From Jiulongibacter sp024742395 (GTDB lineage: Bacteria > Bacteroidota > Bacteroidia > Cytophagales > Spirosomataceae), in contig OZ252236.1 in the NCBI GenBank assembly GCA_965249455.1, positions 930,001-994,000 of the forward strand: a stretch of 64,000 nt of DNA, given 5' to 3'. Position numbers and translations under genes: made by a program. The notes under the pieces are model-generated. The model saw only the letters and a list, made by a program, of their open reading frames with translations, was not told where the DNA came from and searched no databases. Below are positions 43,609 through 51,574 of the stretch, in pieces (position 1 is the first letter of the stretch; every line of letters begins with the position of its first letter).

Positions 43609-45063
43609 ATGTTTTTATTATTGTTGTTATTGATTCCTTTGGTTGGTGCTTTGCTCTCATTTGTAATTGGTAGAAATGAGGCCTCAGCTAAAAGTGTAGC
43701 AATTGCCTCCTCTTTACTTTCTCTAGGTGTTTTTATATATGCTGCTGCTCAATTTACTTCGGGTAGTACAGAGATATTCTCTTTTGCAAAACCTTGGATT
43801 GCTTCTGCCGGATTGAATTTTAAGTTTTCAGCCGATGGAATAAGTGTTTTGCTGCTTGCCCTCACTTCGGTTTTAGTGCCGCTTATTGTATTAAGTGCTG
43901 CAGATAAAGGCAGAGAAAAGTCAAATGTCTTTTATTCTTTAGTACTCTTTACTCAGTTTACACTGGTAGGAGTATTTACCGCCGGTGATCTGTTCTTGTT
44001 TTATTTCTTTTTCGAGGCAGCATTAGTTCCGGTGTATTTTTTGATCATCAATTGGGGAGGAGAGAATGCCCCTAAGTCTGCCTTTAAGATGTTTATTTAT
44101 ACCATCTTCGGATCATTGCTTATGCTGGCGGCTATGGTATTTCTTTACACAAAAGGGCAAACAGCTGATCTTGAAGCTTTGAAATCAACAGCAGCCTTAA
44201 TGCCGGCTAAAGTCCAAATGCTTCTTTTTGGGGCTTTCATAATTGCCTTTGCGATTAAAATGCCTCTATTTCCATTTCACACATGGCAGCCTAATGCTTA
44301 CACAGATTCTCCTGCTACAGCGACAATGTTGCTTTCAGGACTTCTTTCTAAAATGGGGGTATTTGGTTTAATACGTATTGCTTTGCCTATGGCTCCATTA
44401 GCTGCGAATGAATATGCTATGATTGTCACCCTCCTGGCAATTGTCGGTCTTATTTATGGTTCTGTTATTGCAATTAAGCAAGACAACATAAAGAGACTTA
44501 TTGCCTACTCTTCTTTTGCCCACATGGGTTTAATGGCAGCTGGGGTTTTAAGTGGATCTGTGGAAGGTATTCAGGGTGCGGTATTTCAAATGCTGGCTCA
44601 CGGAGTCAATGCCGTTGGTTTGTTTTATGTGGCAAAAATAATTTTTGATAGAACAGGTACTAGAAGTTTGTCTAAACTTGGTGGTATTAGTCAGCAAGCA
44701 CCGGTATTGAGTGTTCTTTTTATGATCATCCTTTTGGGAAGTGTGGCTTTACCATTGACTAATGGTTTCGTGGGTGAGTTTCTGATGTTAAAGGCTGTTT
44801 TTGAATTTGACAAACTCATTGGAGTCATTGCTGGTTTGAGTATTATTTTAGGGGCAGTTTATATGCTTCGCCTTTTCCAGAAAACCATGTTTGGGGAGGT
44901 CAAAGACAGCCAACTGATCATTGCGGATGTTACTGGCCTGGAAAGACTTGTTTTGGTCATTATTTCAGGAATTGTATTAATCATGGGAGTTTTCCCAAAT
45001 GTCATTTTAAAACTTTCAGAACCAGCCGCTGTTACGCTTCTGGATTATCTGTCATCTATATAA
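43609..45063 (+). CDS. nuoM: NADH-quinone oxidoreductase subunit M
   Basis: 484 residues, antiporter-like, about 14 helices. Conserved FFFEAALVPVYFLI with the catalytic-site Glu, KMPLFPFHTWQPNAYTDSPATATMLLSG and RLIAYSSFAHMGLM. Antiporter-like subunit between NuoL and NuoN in the membrane arm; third gene of the operon, followed 30 bp later by nuoN. Confidence 0.96.
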   Translation: MFLLLLLLIPLVGALLSFVIGRNEASAKSVAIASSLLSLGVFIYAAAQFTSGSTEIFSFAKPWIASAGLNFKFSADGISVLLLALTSVLVPLIVLSAADKGREKSNVFYSLVLFTQFTLVGVFTAGDLFLFYFFFEAALVPVYFLIINWGGENAPKSAFKMFIYTIFGSLLMLAAMVFLYTKGQTADLEALKSTAALMPAKVQMLLFGAFIIAFAIKMPLFPFHTWQPNAYTDSPATATMLLSGLLSKMGVFGLIRIALPMAPLAANEYAMIVTLLAIVGLIYGSVIAIKQDNIKRLIAYSSFAHMGLMAAGVLSGSVEGIQGAVFQMLAHGVNAVGLFYVAKIIFDRTGTRSLSKLGGISQQAPVLSVLFMIILLGSVALPLTNGFVGEFLMLKAVFEFDKLIGVIAGLSIILGAVYMLRLFQKTMFGEVKDSQLIIADVTGLERLVLVIISGIVLIMGVFPNVILKLSEPAAVTLLDYLSSI

Positions 45064-45093
45064 AGATTTTTAACCGATTGTATCGGAAACAAT

Positions 45094-46482
45094 ATGTATC
45101 CAATTATCTCACTTTCTATTACCGGTCTTCTGACACTCTTTTTGGGTTTTGCAGACAATAAGAAGTTGGTTTTTCCTGTAAGCATTTTATTTCTTTTGCT
45201 TGCACTGGGATTATCCTTTGTTGATTGGAATGCACCAGGATATTATTTCAATGGTATGCTGACTGTAAACAATGAATCTATTGCCTTTTGGGCAATCGTT
45301 ATCGTTACCGCTATTTTAGTTTTAAGTCTTTCAGAGGGTTTTGATAGAATAGAATTTTCACAACCTGCAGAATATTTGGCTATTGCTCAGTTCTCTTTGG
45401 TAGGAGCCATCATGATGATTTCGTACAATAATCTAATCATGCTGTTCTTAGGAATTGAAATCCTTTCTGTAGCCATGTATGTTCTTACGGGGGCAGATAA
45501 GAGAAATCTGAGAGGAAACGAGGCTGCAATCAAGTATTTCCTGATGGGGGCCTTTGCTACAGGGATTTTATTATTTGGTATCGCCATGTTTTATGGAGCT
45601 ACAGGTAGTTTTAATTTAGATAGTGTTTCAGGTCTGCTGCAAGAGGGCTCTGCAGACGCCTTATTTCTTTGGATTGGCTGCACCTTTATGTTGATAGGTA
45701 TGTTGTTCAAAGTTTCGGCAGCACCTTTCCATTTGTGGACTCCCGATGTTTACGAAGGGGCACCTACTATCTTTACCGCCTTTATGTCTACAATAGTAAA
45801 GACGGCAGGTTTTGTGGCTCTTTTTAAAATTCTTAGCTCGGCGTTTAACGGGCTGGGTGAGGTATGGGCCATTATGTTTGCGGTTGTCGTATTACTCTCG
45901 CTTGTCATCGGTAATCTGGGAGCCTTGTCGCAAAGTAGTTTTAAGCGTTTAATGGCCTTTTCAAGTATCTCTCATGCCGGTTTTATGTTGTTGGCCCTAT
46001 TGGGAGATCATAACAATGCACTAAGCACTATCTTGTTTTATTCATTAGCGTATACACTGGCTACTATTTCAGCTTTTGGGGTGCTGCTTGTTGTATCTAA
46101 AGAAAGAACGGAGAACGGCAGAGCCTATGAAAAGATAGATTTATTTAAAGGCCTGATCAAGGAGAATGGATTCCTTACGGCTGTATTGACAATTTCTATG
46201 CTTTCTTTATCTGGTATTCCACTAACTGCGGGGTTCTGGGGTAAGTTTTTCGTTTTCAGTAATGCTTCAGGATCAGCTTTCTTCTGGTTAATCATTGTTG
46301 CCGTACTAATGTCTGCTGTGGCAATTTATTATTACTTCAAGCCAATTAAAGAGGCTTTTGATAGAAGTGGTGAATTGAGTACCATTAAGATTAATTCAAT
46401 ATTTAAAATTATCTTTGGGATTACTACTCTTGGAACGATTGTTTTAGGAATATTTCCAGACCTTATTCGTTCAATATTTTAA
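45094..46482 (+). CDS. nuoN: NADH-quinone oxidoreductase subunit N
   Basis: 462 residues, antiporter-like. GIEILSVAMYVLTGA, FKVSAAPFHLWTPDVYEGAPT and RLMAFSSISHAGFM give the family. Completes the nuoKLMN series. The remaining subunits (A-J) are not in the window. Confidence 0.95.
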   Translation: MYPIISLSITGLLTLFLGFADNKKLVFPVSILFLLLALGLSFVDWNAPGYYFNGMLTVNNESIAFWAIVIVTAILVLSLSEGFDRIEFSQPAEYLAIAQFSLVGAIMMISYNNLIMLFLGIEILSVAMYVLTGADKRNLRGNEAAIKYFLMGAFATGILLFGIAMFYGATGSFNLDSVSGLLQEGSADALFLWIGCTFMLIGMLFKVSAAPFHLWTPDVYEGAPTIFTAFMSTIVKTAGFVALFKILSSAFNGLGEVWAIMFAVVVLLSLVIGNLGALSQSSFKRLMAFSSISHAGFMLLALLGDHNNALSTILFYSLAYTLATISAFGVLLVVSKERTENGRAYEKIDLFKGLIKENGFLTAVLTISMLSLSGIPLTAGFWGKFFVFSNASGSAFFWLIIVAVLMSAVAIYYYFKPIKEAFDRSGELSTIKINSIFKIIFGITTLGTIVLGIFPDLIRSIF

Positions 46483-46491
46483 AAAGTCAGT

Positions 46492-46989
46492 TTGGGTAAA
46501 GTAGCAAAGCATATAAACAAAAAGGAAATCGGCGGTTTTTTGAAGTTCTTTCTAACTGGGACTTTCGGTGCGGCAGTTAATTTCCTTTCCCAGATACCTT
46601 TAATGGATATGTTTCTCAAACTGGGCTGGCACGATAATAAGGCTTTTGCCTGGAGTGTCTTTTGGGCTTACATGATCTCAACGGCTGTTAGCTTTATCCC
46701 TGCCAAGTTATGGGCCTTTTCTGCTAAGGGCACGGGTAATACAAGAAGGGAATGGCTTAAATTTTTCATTATTGCTTCTCTGGCTCTAGGGGTACAGGAA
46801 ATCATTTCGATTTTAGTAAGAAATGAAATTGCTAATGTGTATTTCAGCGAGTACAGCGAACTTCTAAAAAATAAAGGATCACACCTGGCGGGTATGGCTT
46901 GTAGCTTTATTGCCAATTTTATTGGCCACCGCTTCTTCACTTTCAGAACCACTGGTTTGTACAAAATTATTAAACCTGAGAGCAACTAA
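46492..46989 (+). CDS. GtrA-like membrane protein
   Basis: 165 residues with TTG start at 46492; no ATG occurs until codon 38, inside the domain. Four helices (about 17-35, 56-75, 88-105, 130-150) and the GtrA-family lead FLKFFLTGTFGAAVNFLSQIPL and end IGHRFFTFRTT. Family members flip or anchor polyprenyl-phosphate sugars in polysaccharide modification. Only 9 bp after nuoN, so transcribed with it, but functionally unrelated to complex I. Confidence 0.8.
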   Translation: MGKVAKHINKKEIGGFLKFFLTGTFGAAVNFLSQIPLMDMFLKLGWHDNKAFAWSVFWAYMISTAVSFIPAKLWAFSAKGTGNTRREWLKFFIIASLALGVQEIISILVRNEIANVYFSEYSELLKNKGSHLAGMACSFIANFIGHRFFTFRTTGLYKIIKPESN

Positions 46990-47090
46990 TTCTACGGAAT
47001 CTAGGAATAATTGGATATTTAAATGTTTTTAAGAATATTTTAAATAATTCAGAAGTTGAAATTTGGAACTAAAAAATTAATTAAGAAAAA

Positions 47091-47124
47091 TTTAAGCTTT
47101 AGTTACATAATTAAACAAATCGAA
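47091..47124 (+). promoter_or_regulatory. Conserved leader of small acidic lipoprotein gene 1
   Basis: Ends TTTAAGCTTTAGTTAC then ATAATTAAACAAATCG before the ATG. Matches the leaders at 47538-47571 and 48011-48046 at most positions although these are non-coding. Confidence 0.55.
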
Positions 47125-47310
47125 ATGAAAAAATTAATCGCTGTAATGTTAGTAGCAGGTATGACTGCTTTTACTGCTTGTTCTTCTGAAGCTGAAACTA
47201 CTGAAGAAGCTGCAGTTGTTGAAGAAACTGTAGAAGAAGAGGCTCCGGCTGAGGTAGCTGTTGATTCTGTAGAAGTTACAGAAGAAGCAGTTGAAGAAGT
47301 TGCTGAATAA
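47125..47310 (+). CDS. Small acidic lipoprotein 1 of 3
   Basis: 61 residues from ATG 47125; a longer frame to 47056 exists, but the conserved MKKLIAVMLVAGMTAFTAC start is shared by all three paralogues. Signal peptide ends at lipobox FTAC (Cys19). The mature ~42 residues are almost only Glu, Ala, Val, Thr (for example TTEEAAVVEETVEEE), with no Lys or aromatic residue. Presumably an abundant lipid-anchored acidic peptide of the outer membrane; function unknown. Own terminator. Confidence 0.8.
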   Translation: MKKLIAVMLVAGMTAFTACSSEAETTEEAAVVEETVEEEAPAEVAVDSVEVTEEAVEEVAE

Positions 47311-47330
47311 TTTTAGTAAATAGTACTATA

Positions 47331-47368
47331 AGAAACGCCCCTGAGAAATCAGGGGCGTTTCTTTGTTT
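47331..47368 (+). terminator. Terminator of small lipoprotein gene 1
   Basis: Perfect 14-bp stem AGAAACGCCCCTGA (47331-47344)/TCAGGGGCGTTTCT (47349-47362) with GAAA loop, then TTGTTT. Unusually strong. Confidence 0.85.
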
Positions 47369-47537
47369 ATGGGGTGTATTTGGTCGGAGAGAAGATTGTG
47401 CTCAAAATGTGACGAAATACAAGTTTTCGTTTAAGTATTATAATATTGCATATGGGTTATTGTACAAAAGCAATATTTTAAGGAAAAATTAAAAATATTT
47501 TGATTTACTGTTTGGTGCAGATTAGAATTTAAGAGAA

Positions 47538-47571
47538 TTTTAAGCTTTAATTACTTAATTAAACAAATCAA
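47538..47571 (+). promoter_or_regulatory. Conserved leader of small acidic lipoprotein gene 2
   Basis: TTTTAAGCTTTAATTACTTA, then ATTAAACAAATC, immediately before the ATG; nearly the same as the leaders of genes 1 and 3. A TTGTACAA palindrome lies 105 bp upstream of the start (47460-47467). Confidence 0.55.
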
Positions 47572-47769
47572 ATGAAAAAATTAATCGCTGTAATGTTAGT
47601 AGCAGGTATGACTGCTTTTACTGCTTGTTCTTCTCAGGCTGAAACTACTGAAGAGGCTGCTGTTGTTGAAGAGACTGTAGTAGAAGAGGCTCCTGTTGAG
47701 GCAGTTGTTGACTCTGTAGGTGCTACTATGGAAGATGCTACTGAGACAGTTGAAGCTGCGGCTGAATAA
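47572..47769 (+). CDS. Small acidic lipoprotein 2 of 3
   Basis: 65 residues, paralogue of the gene at 47125. The first 21 residues are the same (MKKLIAVMLVAGMTAFTACSS). Mature part again Glu/Ala/Val/Thr-rich and ends in a VDSVGATMEDATET segment shared with gene 3. Lipid-anchored acidic peptide, role unknown. Separate leader and terminator mean it can be regulated independently. Confidence 0.8.
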   Translation: MKKLIAVMLVAGMTAFTACSSQAETTEEAAVVEETVVEEAPVEAVVDSVGATMEDATETVEAAAE

Positions 47770-47791
47770 TATTTAGTATTTAATACTACTT

Positions 47792-47826
47792 AAGCCTTCT
47801 CTGAAAAGAGAAGGCTTTTGTTTTTT
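47792..47826 (+). terminator. Terminator of small lipoprotein gene 2
   Basis: Perfect 11-bp stem AAGCCTTCTCT (47792-47802)/AGAGAAGGCTT (47807-47817) with GAAA loop and a T-rich tail to 47826. Confidence 0.85.
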
Positions 47827-48010
47827 ATGGGGGTAGATAGAACGTCTCTCCAAGTTTTAAATACTAACTCCTTTTTTATAATCTATTAGGTATGAATACT
47901 TTGACAAGTAGTATAAATATAGAGTGTTAGAATTGTACAAAAGGGAGAAATTAAGAAAAACTTAAAGAAATACTCGCATTACCCTTGCCAATACGGAAAA
48001 ATTAAGGAAA

Positions 48011-48046
48011 TTTTAAGCTTTAATTACTTAATCGAAAAAATTCCAA
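48011..48046 (+). promoter_or_regulatory. Conserved leader of small acidic lipoprotein gene 3
   Basis: TTTTAAGCTTTAATTACTTA as in gene 2, then a diverged stretch before the ATG. The matching TTGTACAA palindrome is at 47933-47940, 107 bp before the start. Confidence 0.55.
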
Positions 48047-48265
48047 ATGAAAAAATTAATCGCTGTAATGTTATTAGCAGGTATGACTGCTTTCACTGCT
48101 TGTTCTTCTGCTACTGAAACTGCTGAAGAAGCTGCTACTATGGTTGAAGATGCTGCTGACGCTACAATGGATGCTGCTGAAGCTACTGTTGACTCTGTAG
48201 GAGCTACAATGGAAGCTGCTGGTGATGCAGTTGAAGAGAAAGTTGAAGAAGTAACTGCTGAGTAA
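48047..48265 (+). CDS. Small acidic lipoprotein 3 of 3
   Basis: 72 residues, third paralogue (MKKLIAVMLLAGMTAFTACSS). The mature part shows an internal repeat of about 11 residues (VEDAADATMDAAEATVDSVGATMEAAGD-type, Ala/Asp/Glu every third or fourth position), fitting an acidic amphipathic helix. Function unknown. Closely resembles gene 2 after its VDSVGATME segment. Confidence 0.8.
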   Translation: MKKLIAVMLLAGMTAFTACSSATETAEEAATMVEDAADATMDAAEATVDSVGATMEAAGDAVEEKVEEVTAE

Positions 48266-48288
48266 TATTTAGCAAGTCTTTTTAGATT

Positions 48289-48319
48289 AAGCCTTTCCGG
48301 TAATCGGGAAGGCTTTTTT
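48289..48319 (+). terminator. Terminator of small lipoprotein gene 3
   Basis: Stem AAGCCTTTCC/GGGAAGGCTT (one G-T pair) followed by a run of T. Confidence 0.8.
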
Positions 48320-48325
48320 GTTGTC

Positions 48326-48333
48326 TATATTTG
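48326..48333 (+). promoter_or_regulatory. -7 element of the M16-like gene
   Basis: TATATTTG matches TAnnTTTG, 15 bp before the ATG at 48349, implying an almost leaderless mRNA. Confidence 0.45.
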
Positions 48334-48348
48334 CAAAAAAATTGAAGA

Positions 48349-49623
48349 ATGCTCGACCGGTCTATTGCCCCAGAATTTCATACAATACAATCTATCACAC
48401 TTCCAGCTATTGAAAAAGCTCAGTTTAGTAATGGGTCAGATCTTTATATTGCCGGTTTTGGTACACAGGATGTTTTGAGAGTAGAGCTTGTATTTGATGC
48501 CGGTTATGGTTATGCCGATCATAAAGGATTCAAAAGCCTGTTTTCTAAAATGCTTCTGGGCGGCACTACAAGCAAAACCGCTACTCAGGTGGCAGAAGAG
48601 TTTAGCTTGTATGGTGGTTTTATTGAAGTCTCTCAGCAGGTAGATAGATTATATCTTACTATTCATGGTTTAAACAGAAACCTGAAGATGTATTTAGAAA
48701 CTGTTGTGGATATCCTGACCAATGCTTCTTTTGTTCAAGAGGAACTTGAAACTCAACGTAAAATAGCTAAACAAACTCTTCAGTTAAACCTTGAAAAGCC
48801 TTCTTACCTTGCTAACAGAATTTACAGGGAAAAGCTTTTTGGGAAAGACCATCTTTTAGGTCAAAACGATGAAATGGAGGATCTTGATCTAATTTCACAG
48901 GCCAATCTTAAGGAGTTCTATGAAACAAGAATAAAGGGCTGTCAATTTTCGATTTTTGCTTCAGGGAAAGTCTCTGACACAGAGATAAAAACAATTGAAA
49001 GTGTTTTTGGGACTTTGAATCTTCAGGATACGGAAGCCTTACCTTTAGAATTTAATACTCTGGTTCCGGAAACTACAGTTATTAAGAAAACAGATAGCAT
49101 GCAATCCACGATTCGTATGGGGAAGTTTATGCTCGGAAGAAAGCATCCTGATTTCTTTAGGCTTATGGTTTGTAATACAGCCTTTGGAGGTTACTTTGGA
49201 AGCAGATTGATGAAAAATATCAGGGAGGAAAAGGGCTTTACATACGGTATTTCCTCCTCCATTAGTCCTGTAAGGGAAACGGGATATTTAACTATTGGTA
49301 CCGATGTAGTGAAGGAAAACACAAAAGAAACACTTCATGAAATACAGAAAGAAATCAAACTTCTTCAAAATTCATTGATTACTGAAGGGGAGCTGGAGCT
49401 AGTTAAAAACTACATGTGTGGGAGTTTCGCTGGTTCGGTAACTACCGCATTTGAAGTGATGAACAGACAAAAAAGTATAGTCTTAAATGATTTACCTTTA
49501 GATTATTACGATAAGTTTATTCAAAATGTATTGGCAGTGACTACACTTGATGTTCAGGAGATGGCTAACAGGCATTTAAATTTTGATGAAATGACGAAGG
49601 TAATAGTAGGAGAGGTGATTTAA
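48349..49623 (+). CDS. M16-family peptidase homologue lacking the zinc-binding motif
   Basis: 424 residues in two M16 halves. Where active members have HxxEH (about residues 60-72) this protein reads GFKSLFSKMLLGG, with no His pair and no Glu, so it cannot bind zinc the usual way. The C-terminal half keeps the substrate-binding Arg/Tyr motif in NIREEKGFTYGIS. It therefore corresponds to the non-catalytic partner (PqqG/beta-MPP-like). No active partner adjoins. No signal peptide is visible. Its stop overlaps the convergent gene by 4 bp. Confidence 0.85.
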   Translation: MLDRSIAPEFHTIQSITLPAIEKAQFSNGSDLYIAGFGTQDVLRVELVFDAGYGYADHKGFKSLFSKMLLGGTTSKTATQVAEEFSLYGGFIEVSQQVDRLYLTIHGLNRNLKMYLETVVDILTNASFVQEELETQRKIAKQTLQLNLEKPSYLANRIYREKLFGKDHLLGQNDEMEDLDLISQANLKEFYETRIKGCQFSIFASGKVSDTEIKTIESVFGTLNLQDTEALPLEFNTLVPETTVIKKTDSMQSTIRMGKFMLGRKHPDFFRLMVCNTAFGGYFGSRLMKNIREEKGFTYGISSSISPVRETGYLTIGTDVVKENTKETLHEIQKEIKLLQNSLITEGELELVKNYMCGSFAGSVTTAFEVMNRQKSIVLNDLPLDYYDKFIQNVLAVTTLDVQEMANRHLNFDEMTKVIVGEVI

Positions 49624-50255
49624 AGTAAATAAAACTCGTCTTCAATTTCCTTGTAATTAATACCGAGAACATTGGTAAGAACCAATAAAATGAGCGTTCT
49701 GGAGGCATTTTTCTTTGGAATATTCACAAGCTTGGCAAATTCGCTAACCGTTACTTTTAAGTTTTCTGAAAGGTATTTCATTAAATGGGTTTCCTTGTCG
49801 CCGTACGTAAATCTTAGGCTTTTATTTTTTGTATAACCCTTGAGTATTTCACGGGCTTCTTTGCTGGCTTGAATAGATTTATCGGCGACTCTGACATATA
49901 CTTTTTTTGTGCCGTTATCACCTAAAATATAATAAGGTCTTTCTGTCCCTTTTGGAATATTAAAAACCAATACCTCCTTACCCTCTGGTAGCCTGACCTT
50001 CTCCAGTTTATAGTTTAAGGCAGGTTCTATTCCATTTTTCAAGGCTTTTTCCAATACGTACTCGTCTTCGTCGGCATAAGAAAGCCCTATTAACTCTCCA
50101 TTGTCATTTACACCGATAAGTAGTTTTCCTCCACTGGTATTGGCAAAAGCCACCATTTCACGAATTATTTTCTCAGGGTGATTTGACTTTAATTTAAACT
50201 CCAGATGATCCCCTTCTCCGTTTAAAACAAGTTTTGATAATTCTTTAAAATCCAT
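49620..50255 (-). CDS. AlbA_2/Schlafen-AAA-like domain protein
   Basis: 211 residues. N-terminal AlbA_2 domain: EGDHLEFKLKSNHPEKIIREMVAFANTSGGKLLIGVND, then ERPYYI and KVYVRV strands (about 1-125). The C-terminal part (about 140-211) looks like a winged helix (VTVSEFAKLVNIPKKNASRTLILLVLTN). Such proteins are presumed nucleic-acid-binding regulators. Single gene. Probable transcription factor of unknown targets. Confidence 0.8.
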   Translation of the reverse strand: MDFKELSKLVLNGEGDHLEFKLKSNHPEKIIREMVAFANTSGGKLLIGVNDNGELIGLSYADEDEYVLEKALKNGIEPALNYKLEKVRLPEGKEVLVFNIPKGTERPYYILGDNGTKKVYVRVADKSIQASKEAREILKGYTKNKSLRFTYGDKETHLMKYLSENLKVTVSEFAKLVNIPKKNASRTLILLVLTNVLGINYKEIEDEFYLL

Positions 50256-50384
50256 TCTTCTGCCACTTTTTCAGGACACTTATACTTTTAAAATTATGGG
50301 GCAGACTTTAAAAACAAAAAAACATCAAGCGGAATGTCCATATCCTTTTCTAATTTTAAATCTAAATCTTTAAGATTCAACCCT

Positions 50385-51389
50385 ATGAACACTATTAAAC
50401 TTTTACTTCTTATGTTTTCAATAAGTGCAAATCTGCTTGGTCAAAACAAAACTATCGGAAAATTAATTGTTAATGATCCGGCTTTTTATGAATTGATAGA
50501 TAAGGAAGCAAAAATTGAGGTTTTGGCCGAAGGCTTTAATTGGTCAGAAGGACCTGTGTGGAATAAAGAGAGTGCTTGTCTTCTTTTTTCGGACGTGCCT
50601 GAGAATACAATTTTTAAATGGAAAGAGGAAGAGGGACTTAGCGTGTTCTTAAAGCCTTCGGGTTTTACCGGCATACCTCCTTACAGCCTGGAGCCCGGAA
50701 GTAATGGATTGATAATTAACAGCGATGGCGAACTGGTGGCTTGCGAACATGGCGACAGGCGATTAACAAGAATGGCTTTAAAGGGAGGCGAAGGTAAATA
50801 TCCTTTAGCTGACAACTGGAAGGGGAAAAGATTTAACAGCCCGAATGATGTGGTTCAGGCCTCAAATGGCACATATTACTTTACAGATCCGCCGTACGGG
50901 CTTCCTAACAGAGAACATGCCACCACTCGTGAGATAGACCTTTTTGGGGTATATAAAGTTCAAAAGGGAAGGCCAGCGGAGTTAGTTATTGAAAATCTAA
51001 GTCGACCAAACGGTGTAGCACTATCGCCTGACGAGACAATCTTGTATGTGGCTCAGTCTGATCCCGATGCCGCCTTTATTCTTTCCTATCCTATTAAGTC
51101 GAATGGTGATTTAGGCGAAGGGAAAGTTCTATTTGATGCTACTGATATGGTAAAAAGTGGGCTTGCAGGACTTCCCGACGGTTTAAAGACAGATAAGAAT
51201 GGAAATATTTTCAGCACAGGACCGGGCGGAATTCTTGTACTTAGGCCAAACGGTAAGTTGCTGGGAAGAATTGAAACAGGTGAAGCCACTTCAAATTGTA
51301 ATTGGGGAGACAATGGTTCTACACTCTATATTACAGCAGATAGTTATTTGTGCAGGATCAGAACTAAAACTACAGGTAAAGGATTTTAA
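50385..51389 (+). CDS. SMP-30/gluconolactonase-like protein, exported
   Basis: 334 residues from ATG 50385, chosen because the signal peptide MNTIKLLLLMFSISANLLGQ begins there; the frame extends 17 codons upstream. Six-bladed propeller motifs: EGFNWSEGPVWNKES, NSPNDVVQASNGTYYFTDPPYG, ENLSRPNGVALSPDE, and LPDGLKTDKNGNIF (metal-binding Asn/Asp residues). Likely a periplasmic lactonase hydrolysing sugar lactones; true substrate not known. Confidence 0.85.
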   Translation: MNTIKLLLLMFSISANLLGQNKTIGKLIVNDPAFYELIDKEAKIEVLAEGFNWSEGPVWNKESACLLFSDVPENTIFKWKEEEGLSVFLKPSGFTGIPPYSLEPGSNGLIINSDGELVACEHGDRRLTRMALKGGEGKYPLADNWKGKRFNSPNDVVQASNGTYYFTDPPYGLPNREHATTREIDLFGVYKVQKGRPAELVIENLSRPNGVALSPDETILYVAQSDPDAAFILSYPIKSNGDLGEGKVLFDATDMVKSGLAGLPDGLKTDKNGNIFSTGPGGILVLRPNGKLLGRIETGEATSNCNWGDNGSTLYITADSYLCRIRTKTTGKGF

Positions 51390-51481
51390 GCGTATTTATT
51401 TAAAATTAGCCACATTTAAGTCTGCTCATTCTCAGGATTTTGACCCGTCCTCAGAAAGAGTAAAGAACTAAATTAGATTTC

Positions 51482-51513
51482 TTTGATATTCACTTGGAAT
51501 CTACCTATTTTTG
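51482..51513 (+). promoter_or_regulatory. Promoter of the PpiD/SurA-like gene
   Basis: TTTG (51482-51485), 20 nt, TATTTTTG (51506-51513): good fit to the Bacteroidota -33/-7 pair. Leader of about 55 nt to the ATG at 51575. Confidence 0.55.
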
Positions 51514-51574
51514 CGGCTCGTTTTTTTGACCAAGGTTAGGTCAATGTGCGTTATTTAATCATATACATTACAGC

